Assembly: GCF_009711475.1 (NCBI RefSeq)
Contig: NZ_SMMD01000718.1
Span: 1-6,260, forward strand
Length of the DNA stretch: 6,260 nt
Reading direction: 5' to 3'
DNA from: Fulvivirga aurantia
GTDB taxonomy: Bacteria > Bacteroidota > Bacteroidia > Cytophagales > Cyclobacteriaceae
In this document: one piece after another, positions 1 through 6,260 of the stretch
How positions within the stretch are numbered: the stretch's first letter is position 1
Layout: each line of letters begins with the position of its first letter
Translations under genes and position numbers: made by a program
Notes under the pieces: model-generated
Told to the model about the DNA's origin: nothing
Seen by the model: the letters and a program-made list of their open reading frames with translations, nothing else
Databases searched by the model: none

Positions 1-947
1 AAATTGTAGTTGACGAACCGTCAATAATTGCTATTGACAAAAATACTAATAAGGTATTGGCGATAGGCCGTGAGGCCATGCAGATGCATGAAAAAACTCA
101 CGAAAATATAAAGACTATACGTCCGCTTAAGGATGGTGTAATTGCCGATTTCCACGCTGCAGAACACATGATCAGAGGTATGATCAAAATGATCGACAGC
201 GGGAAGAAGTTTTTTCCGGCATCTCACCGCATGGTGATTTGTATTCCGTCAGGTATCACTGAAGTTGAAAAAAGAGCGGTACGTGACTCAGCAGAGCACG
301 CGGGTGCTAAAGAAGTTTATATGATACACGAGCCTATTGCTGCGGCCATAGGTATTGGTGTAGATATCGAAAGACCGGTAGGGTCAATGGTAGTTGATAT
401 CGGAGGTGGTACCACAGAGATTGCAGTAATAGCACTTTCTGGTATTGTATGCGACCAGTCAATAAGAACAGCCGGAGATACATTTAATAGAGATATTCTC
501 GATTATATGAGAAGGCAGCATAACCTGCTTATTGGTGAAAGATCTGCTGAAAAGGTAAAAATAGAAGTAGGTTCTGCTCTTACCGAGCTCGATGACGGAC
601 CTGAAGATTACGAAATCAGAGGTCGTGATTTGATGACAGGTATACCTAAAGTAATCAAGATTTCTTATTCTGAGATCGCCTTTGCACTCGACAAGTCAGT
701 GTCTAAAATTGAAGAAGCGGTGCTCAAGGCATTGGAGATTTCTCCTCCTGAGCTTTCTGCTGATATCTATGATAATGGAATTCATTTAACTGGTGGTGGT
801 GCTTTGCTTAGAGGTCTCGATAAGCGACTAGCTCTTAAAACCAAACTTCCTATACACGTAGCAGACGATCCGTTAAGAGCTGTTGTACGTGGTACCGGAT
901 CTGCGCTTAAGAATCTAAATTCTTTCAGAGCAGTATTGATGACCTGA
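1..947 (+). CDS. mreB: Rod shape-determining protein MreB (actin-like), 5' end cut by the window edge
   Basis: MreB is the bacterial actin homologue: it polymerises with ATP into membrane-bound filaments that direct side-wall peptidoglycan synthesis. The frame (first full codon at 3) is open from the left edge. The residues before the TTG at 57, starting IVVDEPSIIAID, are typical MreB sequence, so that TTG is an internal Leu codon and not the start. Visible are 314 codons. About 30 are missing against a usual length near 345, including the first phosphate-binding loop (DLGTANT type). Seen in order are the conserved RPLKDGVIADF segment (about 102-155 in DNA), the PSGITEVEKRAVRDSAEHAGA segment (about 246-308), the second phosphate loop DIGGGTTEIAV (396-428) and the adenosine motif LTGGGALLRGLD (786-821). 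It ends with TGA at 945-947, 45 nt before mreC, and is the likely first visible gene of the operon. The identification is secure. Confidence 0.97.
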   Translation, partial: IVVDEPSIIAIDKNTNKVLAIGREAMQMHEKTHENIKTIRPLKDGVIADFHAAEHMIRGMIKMIDSGKKFFPASHRMVICIPSGITEVEKRAVRDSAEHAGAKEVYMIHEPIAAAIGIGVDIERPVGSMVVDIGGGTTEIAVIALSGIVCDQSIRTAGDTFNRDILDYMRRQHNLLIGERSAEKVKIEVGSALTELDDGPEDYEIRGRDLMTGIPKVIKISYSEIAFALDKSVSKIEEAVLKALEISPPELSADIYDNGIHLTGGGALLRGLDKRLALKTKLPIHVADDPLRAVVRGTGSALKNLNSFRAVLMT

Positions 948-992
948 TCTTAGTTGGCTACTTTTTTCGATAATGTTATCAACGCAAATTAA

Positions 993-1262
993 ATGCAAAG
1001 ATTATTTCTGTTTCTTTATCAGTACAGAGCTTTTCTCACTTTTCTATTTTTAGAGATAGTTTGTAGTTGGTTAATTATTCAAAATAATTCTTACCAGGGA
1101 GCCAGATACTTCAATTCATCAAATAGGTTAGTAGCTGGCTTATTGTCTACTTCTAATAGTATCACAAACTTTTTCGATCTTACGAGAGTAAACGAAGAGT
1201 TAGCCCAGGAAAATGCAGAGCTTAAAACTAAGCTACGCCAGCTCAACGAAAGCCTTATTTAA
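993..1262 (+). CDS. mreC: MreC N-terminal fragment: membrane anchor and coiled coil
   Basis: This 89-codon open frame carries the anchor part of MreC. Residues about 11-30 form a single transmembrane helix after a short cytoplasmic start (MQRLFLFLYQYRAFLTF). Residues about 65-88 (VNEELAQENAELKTKLRQL) have the heptad pattern of the periplasmic coiled coil that dimerises MreC. The frame ends at TAA 1260-1262, just after the coiled coil, so the beta domain is missing. The ATG at 993 is chosen because the N-terminal sequence matches Bacteroidota MreC from its first residue. The upstream stretch (AACGCAAATTAA) is A-rich without a Shine-Dalgarno, as is common in this phylum. Alone, this piece would be an anchored coiled coil lacking the domain that contacts PBP2. 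Confidence 0.85.
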   Translation: MQRLFLFLYQYRAFLTFLFLEIVCSWLIIQNNSYQGARYFNSSNRLVAGLLSTSNSITNFFDLTRVNEELAQENAELKTKLRQLNESLI

Positions 1263-1833
1263 CCCTGATATTGAACTTTTAAGTGATATTGATATCATCA
1301 CCAAGTATGAGTTTGATCGGGCGAAGGTAATCAACAATTCTACCAGACGATTTAATAATTACATTACGATAAATAAGGGCCGTGAAGCGGGCATTGAACC
1401 AGACATGGCTGTTATCGATAATGATGGGGTAGTTGGTAAAGTTAAGAGTGTATCCAAACACTTTTCTGTAATTACATCAATACTACACAGCGATGTATTG
1501 GTTTCTTCTAAGATTAAACGAACTGGCGATTTATCTACGACCAAATGGGGCGGGCAAGATCCTTACATGGCTAAATTGCTGTATGTACCGCTGCATGTTG
1601 ATTTACAAGAAGGTGATACTGTAGTGACCTCAGGTTATAATGCTATTTTTCCGGAAGGGATACCCATAGGGATAATCAAATCTTTTGAGACGAGAAAAGA
1701 CGCGCAGTTTTATGATGTTGAAATGGAGCTGGCCAGTGATTTAAATGAGCTCTCATATGTATATATAATTAGAAACAGGCTTAAGATCGAACAAGATTCT
1801 GTAGAGACTGCAACAATGGAACTCAATGATTAA
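1213..1833 (+). CDS. mreC: MreC C-terminal fragment: periplasmic beta domain
   Basis: This frame encodes the MreC core beta domain: KVINNSTRRFNNYITINKG (from about 1326), GIEPDMAVIDNDGVVGKV, HSDVLVSS and VVTSGYNAIFPEGIPIGII are all characteristic. The first roughly 15 codons after ATG 1213 (MQSLKLSYASSTK) are probably out-of-frame reading of the coiled-coil region. Genuine MreC sequence seems to resume at about 1258-1263 (FNPD or NPD). An AGGA at 1207-1210 lies only 2 nt before the ATG, too close to be a convincing ribosome binding site. If translated alone, the product would have no membrane anchor or export signal and would stay in the cytoplasm. The end overlaps the start of mreD by 8 nt. 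Confidence 0.8.
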   Translation: MQSLKLSYASSTKALFNPDIELLSDIDIITKYEFDRAKVINNSTRRFNNYITINKGREAGIEPDMAVIDNDGVVGKVKSVSKHFSVITSILHSDVLVSSKIKRTGDLSTTKWGGQDPYMAKLLYVPLHVDLQEGDTVVTSGYNAIFPEGIPIGIIKSFETRKDAQFYDVEMELASDLNELSYVYIIRNRLKIEQDSVETATMELND

Positions 1834-2347
1834 GAAAGGTTTAATTGTAAGTATTATATCGTTTTTTCTGTATGTATTTGTGCAGGTGCTGTTGCTTAAG
1901 AATGTAGTAATTTTCGACAAAGGCTTCTGTTTTATCTATATAGCCTTTTTATTACTGCTACCTGTAGAAACCAACGTAGTGCTACTTATGGTACTGGGAT
2001 TTATTACGGGTTTTACTGTAGACACTTTTTACGATAGTTTGGGAATTCATGCGAGCGCTTCGGTGTTTATTATGTTCATAAGAAACTACTGGCTCAATTT
2101 AATTACGCCTCAAGGTGGTTACGATTTAGGCTCTGTACCATCTATCAGGTTAAATGGTATGCAATGGTTTAGTTTTTACGTACTTCCATTGATTTTTGTG
2201 CACCATTCTATCTTGTTTTTTGTTGAGTCTGCTGGTTTTGGTCTATTTGGTTTTACATTAAGTAAAATATTCTTTAGTACACTATTTACTTTTGTGGTGA
2301 TTATCATCACTCAGTACCTTTTTTATAATAAGAGGAGAGGCATATGA
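1826..2347 (+). CDS. mreD: Rod shape-determining protein MreD (integral membrane)
   Basis: MreD is a small polytopic inner-membrane protein of the elongasome that works with MreC. The 173-residue product is almost wholly hydrophobic. Likely membrane segments lie near residues 5-28, 32-48, 50-66, 75-92, 112-132 and 140-167. The stretch GFITGFTVDTFYDSLGIHA, with acidic residues following a membrane helix, is the typical MreD signature, and the length fits the family (about 160-180). The ATG at 1826 overlaps the mreC end by 8 nt. Only a weak GGA at 1818-1820 precedes it, so its translation probably depends on ribosomes finishing mreC, which matters because mreC is frameshifted here. The stop overlaps the mrdA start. 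Identification comes from hydropathy, the signature stretch and position between mreC and mrdA. Confidence 0.92.
   Translation: MIKKGLIVSIISFFLYVFVQVLLLKNVVIFDKGFCFIYIAFLLLLPVETNVVLLMVLGFITGFTVDTFYDSLGIHASASVFIMFIRNYWLNLITPQGGYDLGSVPSIRLNGMQWFSFYVLPLIFVHHSILFFVESAGFGLFGFTLSKIFFSTLFTFVVIIITQYLFYNKRRGI
2333..2337 (+). promoter_or_regulatory. Ribosome binding site for mrdA (AGGAG)
   Basis: AGGAG (within AGAGGAGAGG) sits 6 nt before the ATG at 2344, inside the end of mreD. It supports that start and suggests that PBP2 can be initiated independently of mreD as well as by coupling through the ATGA overlap. A strong Shine-Dalgarno is notable here because mreC and mreD have none or only a weak one. 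Confidence 0.7.
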
Positions 2348-4149
2348 ATCAATCAAGGAGATACATTATACAGCTGGTCATGATCCTGACCGGTCTTATA
2401 TTCCTTGTAAAATTATTTTCTATTCAGGTACTCGACAGCAAATATGCTGAGGCTGCAACTAGTAACATTATCCATAGGGTAATTGAGTATCCCTACCGAG
2501 GTCTTGTCTTCGATCGTAATGGTAAACTAATAGTATACAACACCCCGCAGTATAATTTGATAGTGGTGCCCACTGAGGTGAAAAATCTCGATACCGCTAA
2601 ATTTTGTGAGGTTTTCAATATCGAAAAAGAGGTCTTCATAGAGAAAATGGAGGAGGCCAAAGATTTTTCTTATGTACAACCCTCGATATTTATCAAGCAA
2701 TTGTCAAATCAAGACCTGGCGTATGTTCAGGATTATATAGTTGACTTCCCGGGGTTTGATATCCAGCCTAGAACCACCCGCGCTTACGCTCAGCCTATAA
2801 TGGCTAATGCCCTTGGTTATGTAAGTGAAATAAATAAAAATCAGCTCAAAAGAGATACCCTGGACTACTACAGACAGGGCGATTATATCGGTCAAAGTGG
2901 TTTAGAAGCTTATTACGAAAAACAGCTTCGGGGACGAAGGGGAGTAAAATTTAAAGTAAAGAATGTAAGAGGAATTGAAAAGGGGCCATATGAAGATGGA
3001 GAGTACGATACACTTTCTATTCCTGGACGTAATTTGGTTTCTACAATTGACCTCGATTTACAAGCCTATGGAGAAGATCTACTACAAGGCAAAAGTGGGT
3101 CGATTGTAGCCATAGAGCCAGCCAGTGGCGAAATATTATCTTTGGTTTCAGGTCCGTCTTATGATCCAAGCCTACTCACAGGACGAAAGTATAGTCAAAA
3201 CTTTTCTCGTATAAGCAGTGATACGCTCAAGCCGTTATTTAATAGACCTTTGATGGCACAATATAGGCCGGGATCTATTTTCAAAATCATACAGGCAATG
3301 GTAGCACTGCAAGAGGGCGTTATTAACCCTTCTACCAGAATTGTCTGCAATAGAAGTATTATAGGTTGTCATGGTCCTCACTCATTTGAAGATCTGGAAG
3401 GAGCGATTAAGCACTCTTGTAATCCGTACTTTCATAATGTAATGAGGCGTGTGGTTAATCAAGGTGTATCTGACGATACGTATGAAGATACCAGAATCGG
3501 ATTGGCCAAATGGAGAAAACATGTCGAGAGTTTTGGACTTGGCTCACCTTTGGGAATTGATTTGCCAAATGAGAAAAGTGGTATGGTGCCGAGTGTGGAG
3601 TATTATGATCGAGCCTATCGCGGAGAGCCATGGAAGTATAGTAATATATACTCAATTGCAATTGGTGAAGGAGAAAATCTGGTAGTGCCTCTGCAGATGG
3701 CAAACTTTGCAAGCATAGTGGCTAATAGAGGGTATTATTATATCCCTCATTTAGTAAAATCTATTGGTGATAATGGCAGTCCGCTGCCAAAGTACCAGGA
3801 GAAGCACTATACATCAGTTGACCCTAAGCACTTTGATGTAGCGGTAGAAGCTATGGCAAGTGTTGTGGAGTCAGGAACGGGCCAATATCGAGCAAAACTC
3901 AAAGATATTGTAGTCTGTGGCAAAACAGGTACAGTACAAAATGATCCTATGCCTGACCATTCTGTGTTTATTGCTTTTGCGCCAAAAGATGATCCTAAAA
4001 TTGCGGTGTCTGTATATGTGGAAGACGCAGGGCAGGGTGCTAGAGCAGCAGCATCAATAGCTAGTCTGATGATTGAAAAGTATCTTCTTGGGGCCACAGA
4101 GCGGCCTTTTATCGAAGAGTATGTTAAGAAAGGAGAGTTTTTATATTGA
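2344..4149 (+). CDS. mrdA: Penicillin-binding protein 2 (elongasome transpeptidase)
   Basis: PBP2 is the class B penicillin-binding protein that cross-links new peptidoglycan during elongation, pairing with RodA in the periplasm and inhibited by beta-lactams. The 601-residue protein has one N-terminal membrane helix (about 8-28). A dimerisation/pedestal domain follows, starting at YRGLVFDRNGKLIVYN (51-66) and including QSGLEAYYEKQLRGRRG. The transpeptidase domain spans about 250-590. The catalytic motifs are complete: SIFK with nucleophile Ser311 and Lys314, SCN at 358-360, and KTGT at 527-530. Length is usual for the family. ATG 2344 overlaps the mreD stop (ATGA) and has an AGGAG 6 nt upstream. 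The stop TGA at 4147-4149 overlaps the rodA start. PBP3/FtsI is excluded by the operon context and the pedestal sequence. Cys335, Cys342, His346 and Cys359 near the active site may bind a metal (see findings). Confidence 0.97.
   Translation: MNQSRRYIIQLVMILTGLIFLVKLFSIQVLDSKYAEAATSNIIHRVIEYPYRGLVFDRNGKLIVYNTPQYNLIVVPTEVKNLDTAKFCEVFNIEKEVFIEKMEEAKDFSYVQPSIFIKQLSNQDLAYVQDYIVDFPGFDIQPRTTRAYAQPIMANALGYVSEINKNQLKRDTLDYYRQGDYIGQSGLEAYYEKQLRGRRGVKFKVKNVRGIEKGPYEDGEYDTLSIPGRNLVSTIDLDLQAYGEDLLQGKSGSIVAIEPASGEILSLVSGPSYDPSLLTGRKYSQNFSRISSDTLKPLFNRPLMAQYRPGSIFKIIQAMVALQEGVINPSTRIVCNRSIIGCHGPHSFEDLEGAIKHSCNPYFHNVMRRVVNQGVSDDTYEDTRIGLAKWRKHVESFGLGSPLGIDLPNEKSGMVPSVEYYDRAYRGEPWKYSNIYSIAIGEGENLVVPLQMANFASIVANRGYYYIPHLVKSIGDNGSPLPKYQEKHYTSVDPKHFDVAVEAMASVVESGTGQYRAKLKDIVVCGKTGTVQNDPMPDHSVFIAFAPKDDPKIAVSVYVEDAGQGARAAASIASLMIEKYLLGATERPFIEEYVKKGEFLY
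4131..4135 (+). promoter_or_regulatory. Ribosome binding site deciding the rodA TTG start
   Basis: AGGAG lies 10 nt before the TTG at 4146, within the last codons of mrdA. Together with the conserved N-terminus read from that codon (MRRGDSILSKLDWVTVL), it fixes the non-ATG start. The next in-frame ATG lies inside the first membrane helix and is not a plausible start. Confidence 0.65.
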
Positions 4150-5417
4150 GAAGAGGAGATAGCATATTATCAAAGTTGGATTGGGTAACAGTATTGCTGT
4201 TTTTCCTAATTGTAATTATGGGTTGGCTAAACATATTTGCTGCCGTTTATGATGAGTCTACCAATCCAAGCATTTTCGATCTCAGTCTCAATAGTGGTCG
4301 TCAATTGATGTTTATTGCCACATCCTTTATTTTGATTATTACCATCATGGTAATAGACTTTAAGTTTTTTGATACGTTCGGTTATTTCATTTTTGGAGGC
4401 ATAATCTTCTTACTCATATTTGTTCTCTTGTTTGGTAGAGAGGTTGCCGGTTCAAAATCATGGTTTGAGATCGGGGCATTTAGGCTCCAGCCTTCAGAGT
4501 TTGCCAAGTTTGCCACTGCTTTGGCTGTCGCTAAATTTATTGGTGACACCAACTTTAGAATGGATAGAATTAAAAATCAGGCGTTACTTTTCGGTATTAT
4601 TGGGCTGCCGGCTATCCTTATTATTTTGCAAGGTGATACTGGTACGGCCTTGGTTTACTCCGTATTCTTGTTGGTGTTTTTTAGAGAGGGCATGTCGCCA
4701 ATTCTACTACTTTTAGGTACAGCCGCTGCAATAATTTTCATTCTTACATTATTGGTGAGCAATCACCTGTATCTATATGGAGGCATCGCAATCATTGCGG
4801 CCGTTATAATTATATTCGGTAAGAAAAGCATTAGAAATATAGCCCTCACATTGGCGGGTGCTATTGTAATAGCCGGGGTCATTCGTAGTGTAGATTATGT
4901 GATTACGGATGTGCTAAAACCCCACCAGCAAAATAGAATTAAAGCATTGATCAATCCGGATGCAGATCCTTTGGGCTACGGGTGGAATGTAACTCAATCT
5001 AAAATAGCCATTGGTAGTGGGCAGTTTTTTGGTAGAGGCTATCTCAACGGTACGCAAACAAAATATGATTTTGTGCCGGAGCAAAGTACGGACTTCATCT
5101 TTTGTACCATTGCCGAGGAGCACGGTTGGCTCGGTAGTTTTGTGATTATTGGCCTGTTTGTAACGTTTTTATTGCGGATAATTTTTATAGCCGAGCGGCA
5201 AAAATGGCGCTTTGCCAGGGTTTATGGCTATGGGGTGGCCTGTATTATTTTCTTCCATTTTGCAGTTAACATAGGTATGACTATCGGCCTCTTTCCGGTC
5301 ATAGGGATTCCGCTACCCATGTTTAGCTATGGGGGCTCCTCACTATGGGCATTTACTATACTCATCTTTATACTTATTAAGCTAGATGCGCACAGAATGC
5401 AAGTTTTAGTGAGGTAA
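4146..5417 (+). CDS. rodA: RodA, SEDS-family peptidoglycan glycosyltransferase
   Basis: RodA polymerises lipid II into glycan strands for side-wall growth, in complex with PBP2. The 423-residue product is a polytopic membrane protein with many hydrophobic helices, starting with about 13-33 and 53-70. SEDS landmarks seen: the loop SKSWFEIGAFRLQPSEFAKF (103-122), LQGDTGTALVY (161-171), HQQNRI (260-265), and DPLGYGWNVTQSKIAIGSG (274-292). Asp274 is probably the essential catalytic Asp of the large extracytoplasmic loop. Also seen are TQTKYDFVPEQSTDFIF (303-319) and the C-terminal PLPMFSYGGSS (389-399). DPLG followed by QSKIAIGSG separates RodA from FtsW, and adjacency to PBP2 agrees. The start is TTG at 4146, overlapping the mrdA stop as TTGA, so the two enzyme subunits are probably translationally coupled. 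The TAA at 5415-5417 directly abuts the end of the convergent gene. Intact and full length. Confidence 0.97.
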   Translation: MRRGDSILSKLDWVTVLLFFLIVIMGWLNIFAAVYDESTNPSIFDLSLNSGRQLMFIATSFILIITIMVIDFKFFDTFGYFIFGGIIFLLIFVLLFGREVAGSKSWFEIGAFRLQPSEFAKFATALAVAKFIGDTNFRMDRIKNQALLFGIIGLPAILIILQGDTGTALVYSVFLLVFFREGMSPILLLLGTAAAIIFILTLLVSNHLYLYGGIAIIAAVIIIFGKKSIRNIALTLAGAIVIAGVIRSVDYVITDVLKPHQQNRIKALINPDADPLGYGWNVTQSKIAIGSGQFFGRGYLNGTQTKYDFVPEQSTDFIFCTIAEEHGWLGSFVIIGLFVTFLLRIIFIAERQKWRFARVYGYGVACIIFFHFAVNIGMTIGLFPVIGIPLPMFSYGGSSLWAFTILIFILIKLDAHRMQVLVR

Positions 5418-6260
5418 TCACGCCAACCTTTTAGACACTATCTCCATAAACTCCTCAACTTCTTCACTTTCATTGTCCCAGTTTGGGTATTCTTCAGATA
5501 AATACTGAAAGGCACTTTGTTGGTTGTTAAAACTTTCTAGCTCTGATAATGTCTGTTTAAATTTTTCTTCATTCCCATCAAACAGGGCCCTAATAAACAT
5601 AAATCGTTGATTAATACTTAAGTGCTTATGGATGTCTGTGATTTTCTGTTTTTGATGAATGTCTGCGATAGTAGGCTTTGATTCATCGGCTAATCGATCG
5701 TTAAGCACCTGTGTCGGAGTGTCATACTGCTCATTTATGAGTGAAGATTTATGAGCTGTTTCCTCCTTATCCTTTTTATCAGACTTTTTATCTGGATTTT
5801 GTTCATCGTCAGAGCTGATCTCCCCATAAATTACGCTTTGATCAAGAGGTAGCAGGCTTGATAACTGATTTAAATAATTGTCAACGTCCTCAGGTGTCGC
5901 ATTTGTATTAGCAAAAACTTCAGCTAGGTTTTTATTGATATTCTCAGGGCCTACAGATGTAGTACCACTGGCTTCCAGACGCTCAATGAGTGACACGATT
6001 ATGTTTTTGTTGATTTTCACATACTTGGCCAATGTTTTTAGATCACTCATGGTCAACTCCTCTTTGGTGTTGAGCTGATGCATGTAAAAATCATAAGGGG
6101 AGAAAATGAGCAGCAAGGTCTCTTTTATAGCGTCACGCAGCAAAGGCAGAAGGTGTATTTGACCAACAGCAATGTTTTTGGAAAGAAGATTCATGAAATT
6201 ATTCAATGCCTTCTTCACCTCAGGGTTTTCATAATCAAAGTATGGGCTTTTTATTTTTTT
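5418..6260 (-). CDS. Uncharacterised protein, 5' end beyond the window
   Basis: I do not recognise a named family. The minus-strand frame ends with TGA (5420-5418) and is open to the right edge, giving 280 visible codons. The GTG at 6218-6216 is probably an internal Val, since the preceding residues (KKIKSPYFDYENPE) read as ordinary protein and run into the next segment without a break. No signal peptide or clear membrane helix is visible. Three parts can be seen. An N-terminal, mostly helical region (FMNLLSKNIAVGQIHLLPLL..IFSPYDFY, then MSDLKTLAKYVKIN) reaches to about 5820. A charged Lys/Asp/Glu-rich linker occupies about 5745-5816. A C-terminal helical region (DIHKHLSINQRFMFIRALFDG, then acidic DNESEEVEEFMEIVSKRL) follows. 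The INQRFMFIRALFDG stretch resembles a C-terminal module I associate with uncharacterised Bacteroidota proteins. Probably cytoplasmic. Convergent orientation gives no functional link to the elongasome. Confidence 0.85.
   Translation of the reverse strand, partial: KKIKSPYFDYENPEVKKALNNFMNLLSKNIAVGQIHLLPLLRDAIKETLLLIFSPYDFYMHQLNTKEELTMSDLKTLAKYVKINKNIIVSLIERLEASGTTSVGPENINKNLAEVFANTNATPEDVDNYLNQLSSLLPLDQSVIYGEISSDDEQNPDKKSDKKDKEETAHKSSLINEQYDTPTQVLNDRLADESKPTIADIHQKQKITDIHKHLSINQRFMFIRALFDGNEEKFKQTLSELESFNNQQSAFQYLSEEYPNWDNESEEVEEFMEIVSKRLA

Larger units (their letters stand above)
993..1833 (+). pseudogene. mreC: mreC locus, split by an apparent +1 frameshift
   Basis: MreC is the bitopic membrane scaffold of the elongasome that contacts and activates PBP2. 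The N-terminal half is read from ATG 993 in one frame and stops at TAA 1260-1262. The C-terminal half continues in the +1 frame to TAA 1831-1833. The second frame is open only from 1204 (TAG at 1201), so the switch must lie within 1204-1262. The coiled-coil sequence continues well in the first frame up to about 1256, placing the shift at CTTATTTAAC (1254-1263). Dropping one base there (a T of 1258-1260, or A1257) gives one continuous protein of 279 residues, the expected length for this family. The rest of both halves looks intact and conserved, which favours a sequencing or assembly error or a very recent mutation over an old decayed gene. No prfB-like Shine-Dalgarno is visible before the site to support programmed +1 shifting. 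Confidence 0.85.

Noticed and set aside
57..947. mreB starting at the TTG at 57
   Set aside because: The same frame is open to the left edge and its upstream residues (IVVDEPSIIAID) are conserved MreB sequence, so the gene is simply cut by the window.
948..992. Possible promoter for mreC in the 45-nt gap after mreB
   Set aside because: Only a partial match to the Bacteroidota -7 element (TAnnTTTG) is visible, with no properly spaced upstream TTG element that I could support.
3415..3423. Cys in the PBP2 SxN motif (SCN) as an unusual active-site change
   Set aside because: SCN is a common form of the motif in PBP2 proteins and not by itself odd; it is only of interest as part of the possible metal site.
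3449..4097. Additional open frames inside mrdA on both strands
   Set aside because: They are fully covered by the conserved PBP2 coding sequence, have no recognisable protein features and look like shadow frames.
5411..5432. Possible bidirectional terminator (AGGT/ACCT followed by TTTT) and a small GTGA/TCAC inverted repeat at the rodA end
   Set aside because: The stems are only 4-5 bp with little G+C, and the T run is four bases. This is within chance expectation.
5418..6218. Minus-strand gene starting at the GTG at 6218
   Set aside because: The frame stays open to base 6260 with protein-like sequence, so the true start lies outside the window.

Overview
The window holds most of a cell-elongation (rod-shape) operon on the plus strand, in the order mreB - mreC - mreD - mrdA (PBP2) - rodA, followed by one convergent gene of unknown function on the minus strand. 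The gene order, the protein sequence style (a MreC N-terminus beginning MQRLFLFLYQYRAFLTFLF, a PBP2 with PGSIFK and HSCNPYF, a RodA beginning MRRGDSILSKLDW) and the moderately AT-rich composition point to a Bacteroidota bacterium, most likely of the Cytophagia type. This assignment rests on recognition of the proteins and not on a database search.

Layout: 1-947 is mreB, lacking roughly its first 30 codons because the window starts inside it. After a 45-nt gap comes mreC (993-1833), which is split into two reading frames by an apparent +1 frameshift near 1254-1262. mreD (1826-2347) overlaps the end of mreC by 8 nt, mrdA (2344-4149) overlaps mreD by 4 nt (ATGA), and rodA (4146-5417) starts at a TTG that overlaps the mrdA stop by 4 nt (TTGA). 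From mreC to rodA the genes are tightly packed and probably translationally coupled. The minus-strand gene ends immediately next to the rodA stop codon with no base between them, and runs off the right edge of the window.

Together the five plus-strand genes encode the elongasome. MreB filaments on the inner face of the membrane organise MreC and MreD, which control the RodA glycosyltransferase and PBP2 transpeptidase pair that inserts new peptidoglycan along the cell side wall. All catalytic motifs of PBP2 and the SEDS signature motifs of RodA are present. The one apparent lesion is in mreC: if it is real and not a sequencing error, it separates the membrane anchor and coiled coil from the beta domain, and could also lower translation of mreD.

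I see no RNA gene, mobile element, CRISPR array, riboswitch or convincing terminator, and no stretch over 300 bases without a gene. I did not find an undescribed system. The points worth a second look are the mreC frameshift, a possible metal-binding Cys/His set in PBP2, the zero-spacing convergent junction, and the unidentified minus-strand gene.
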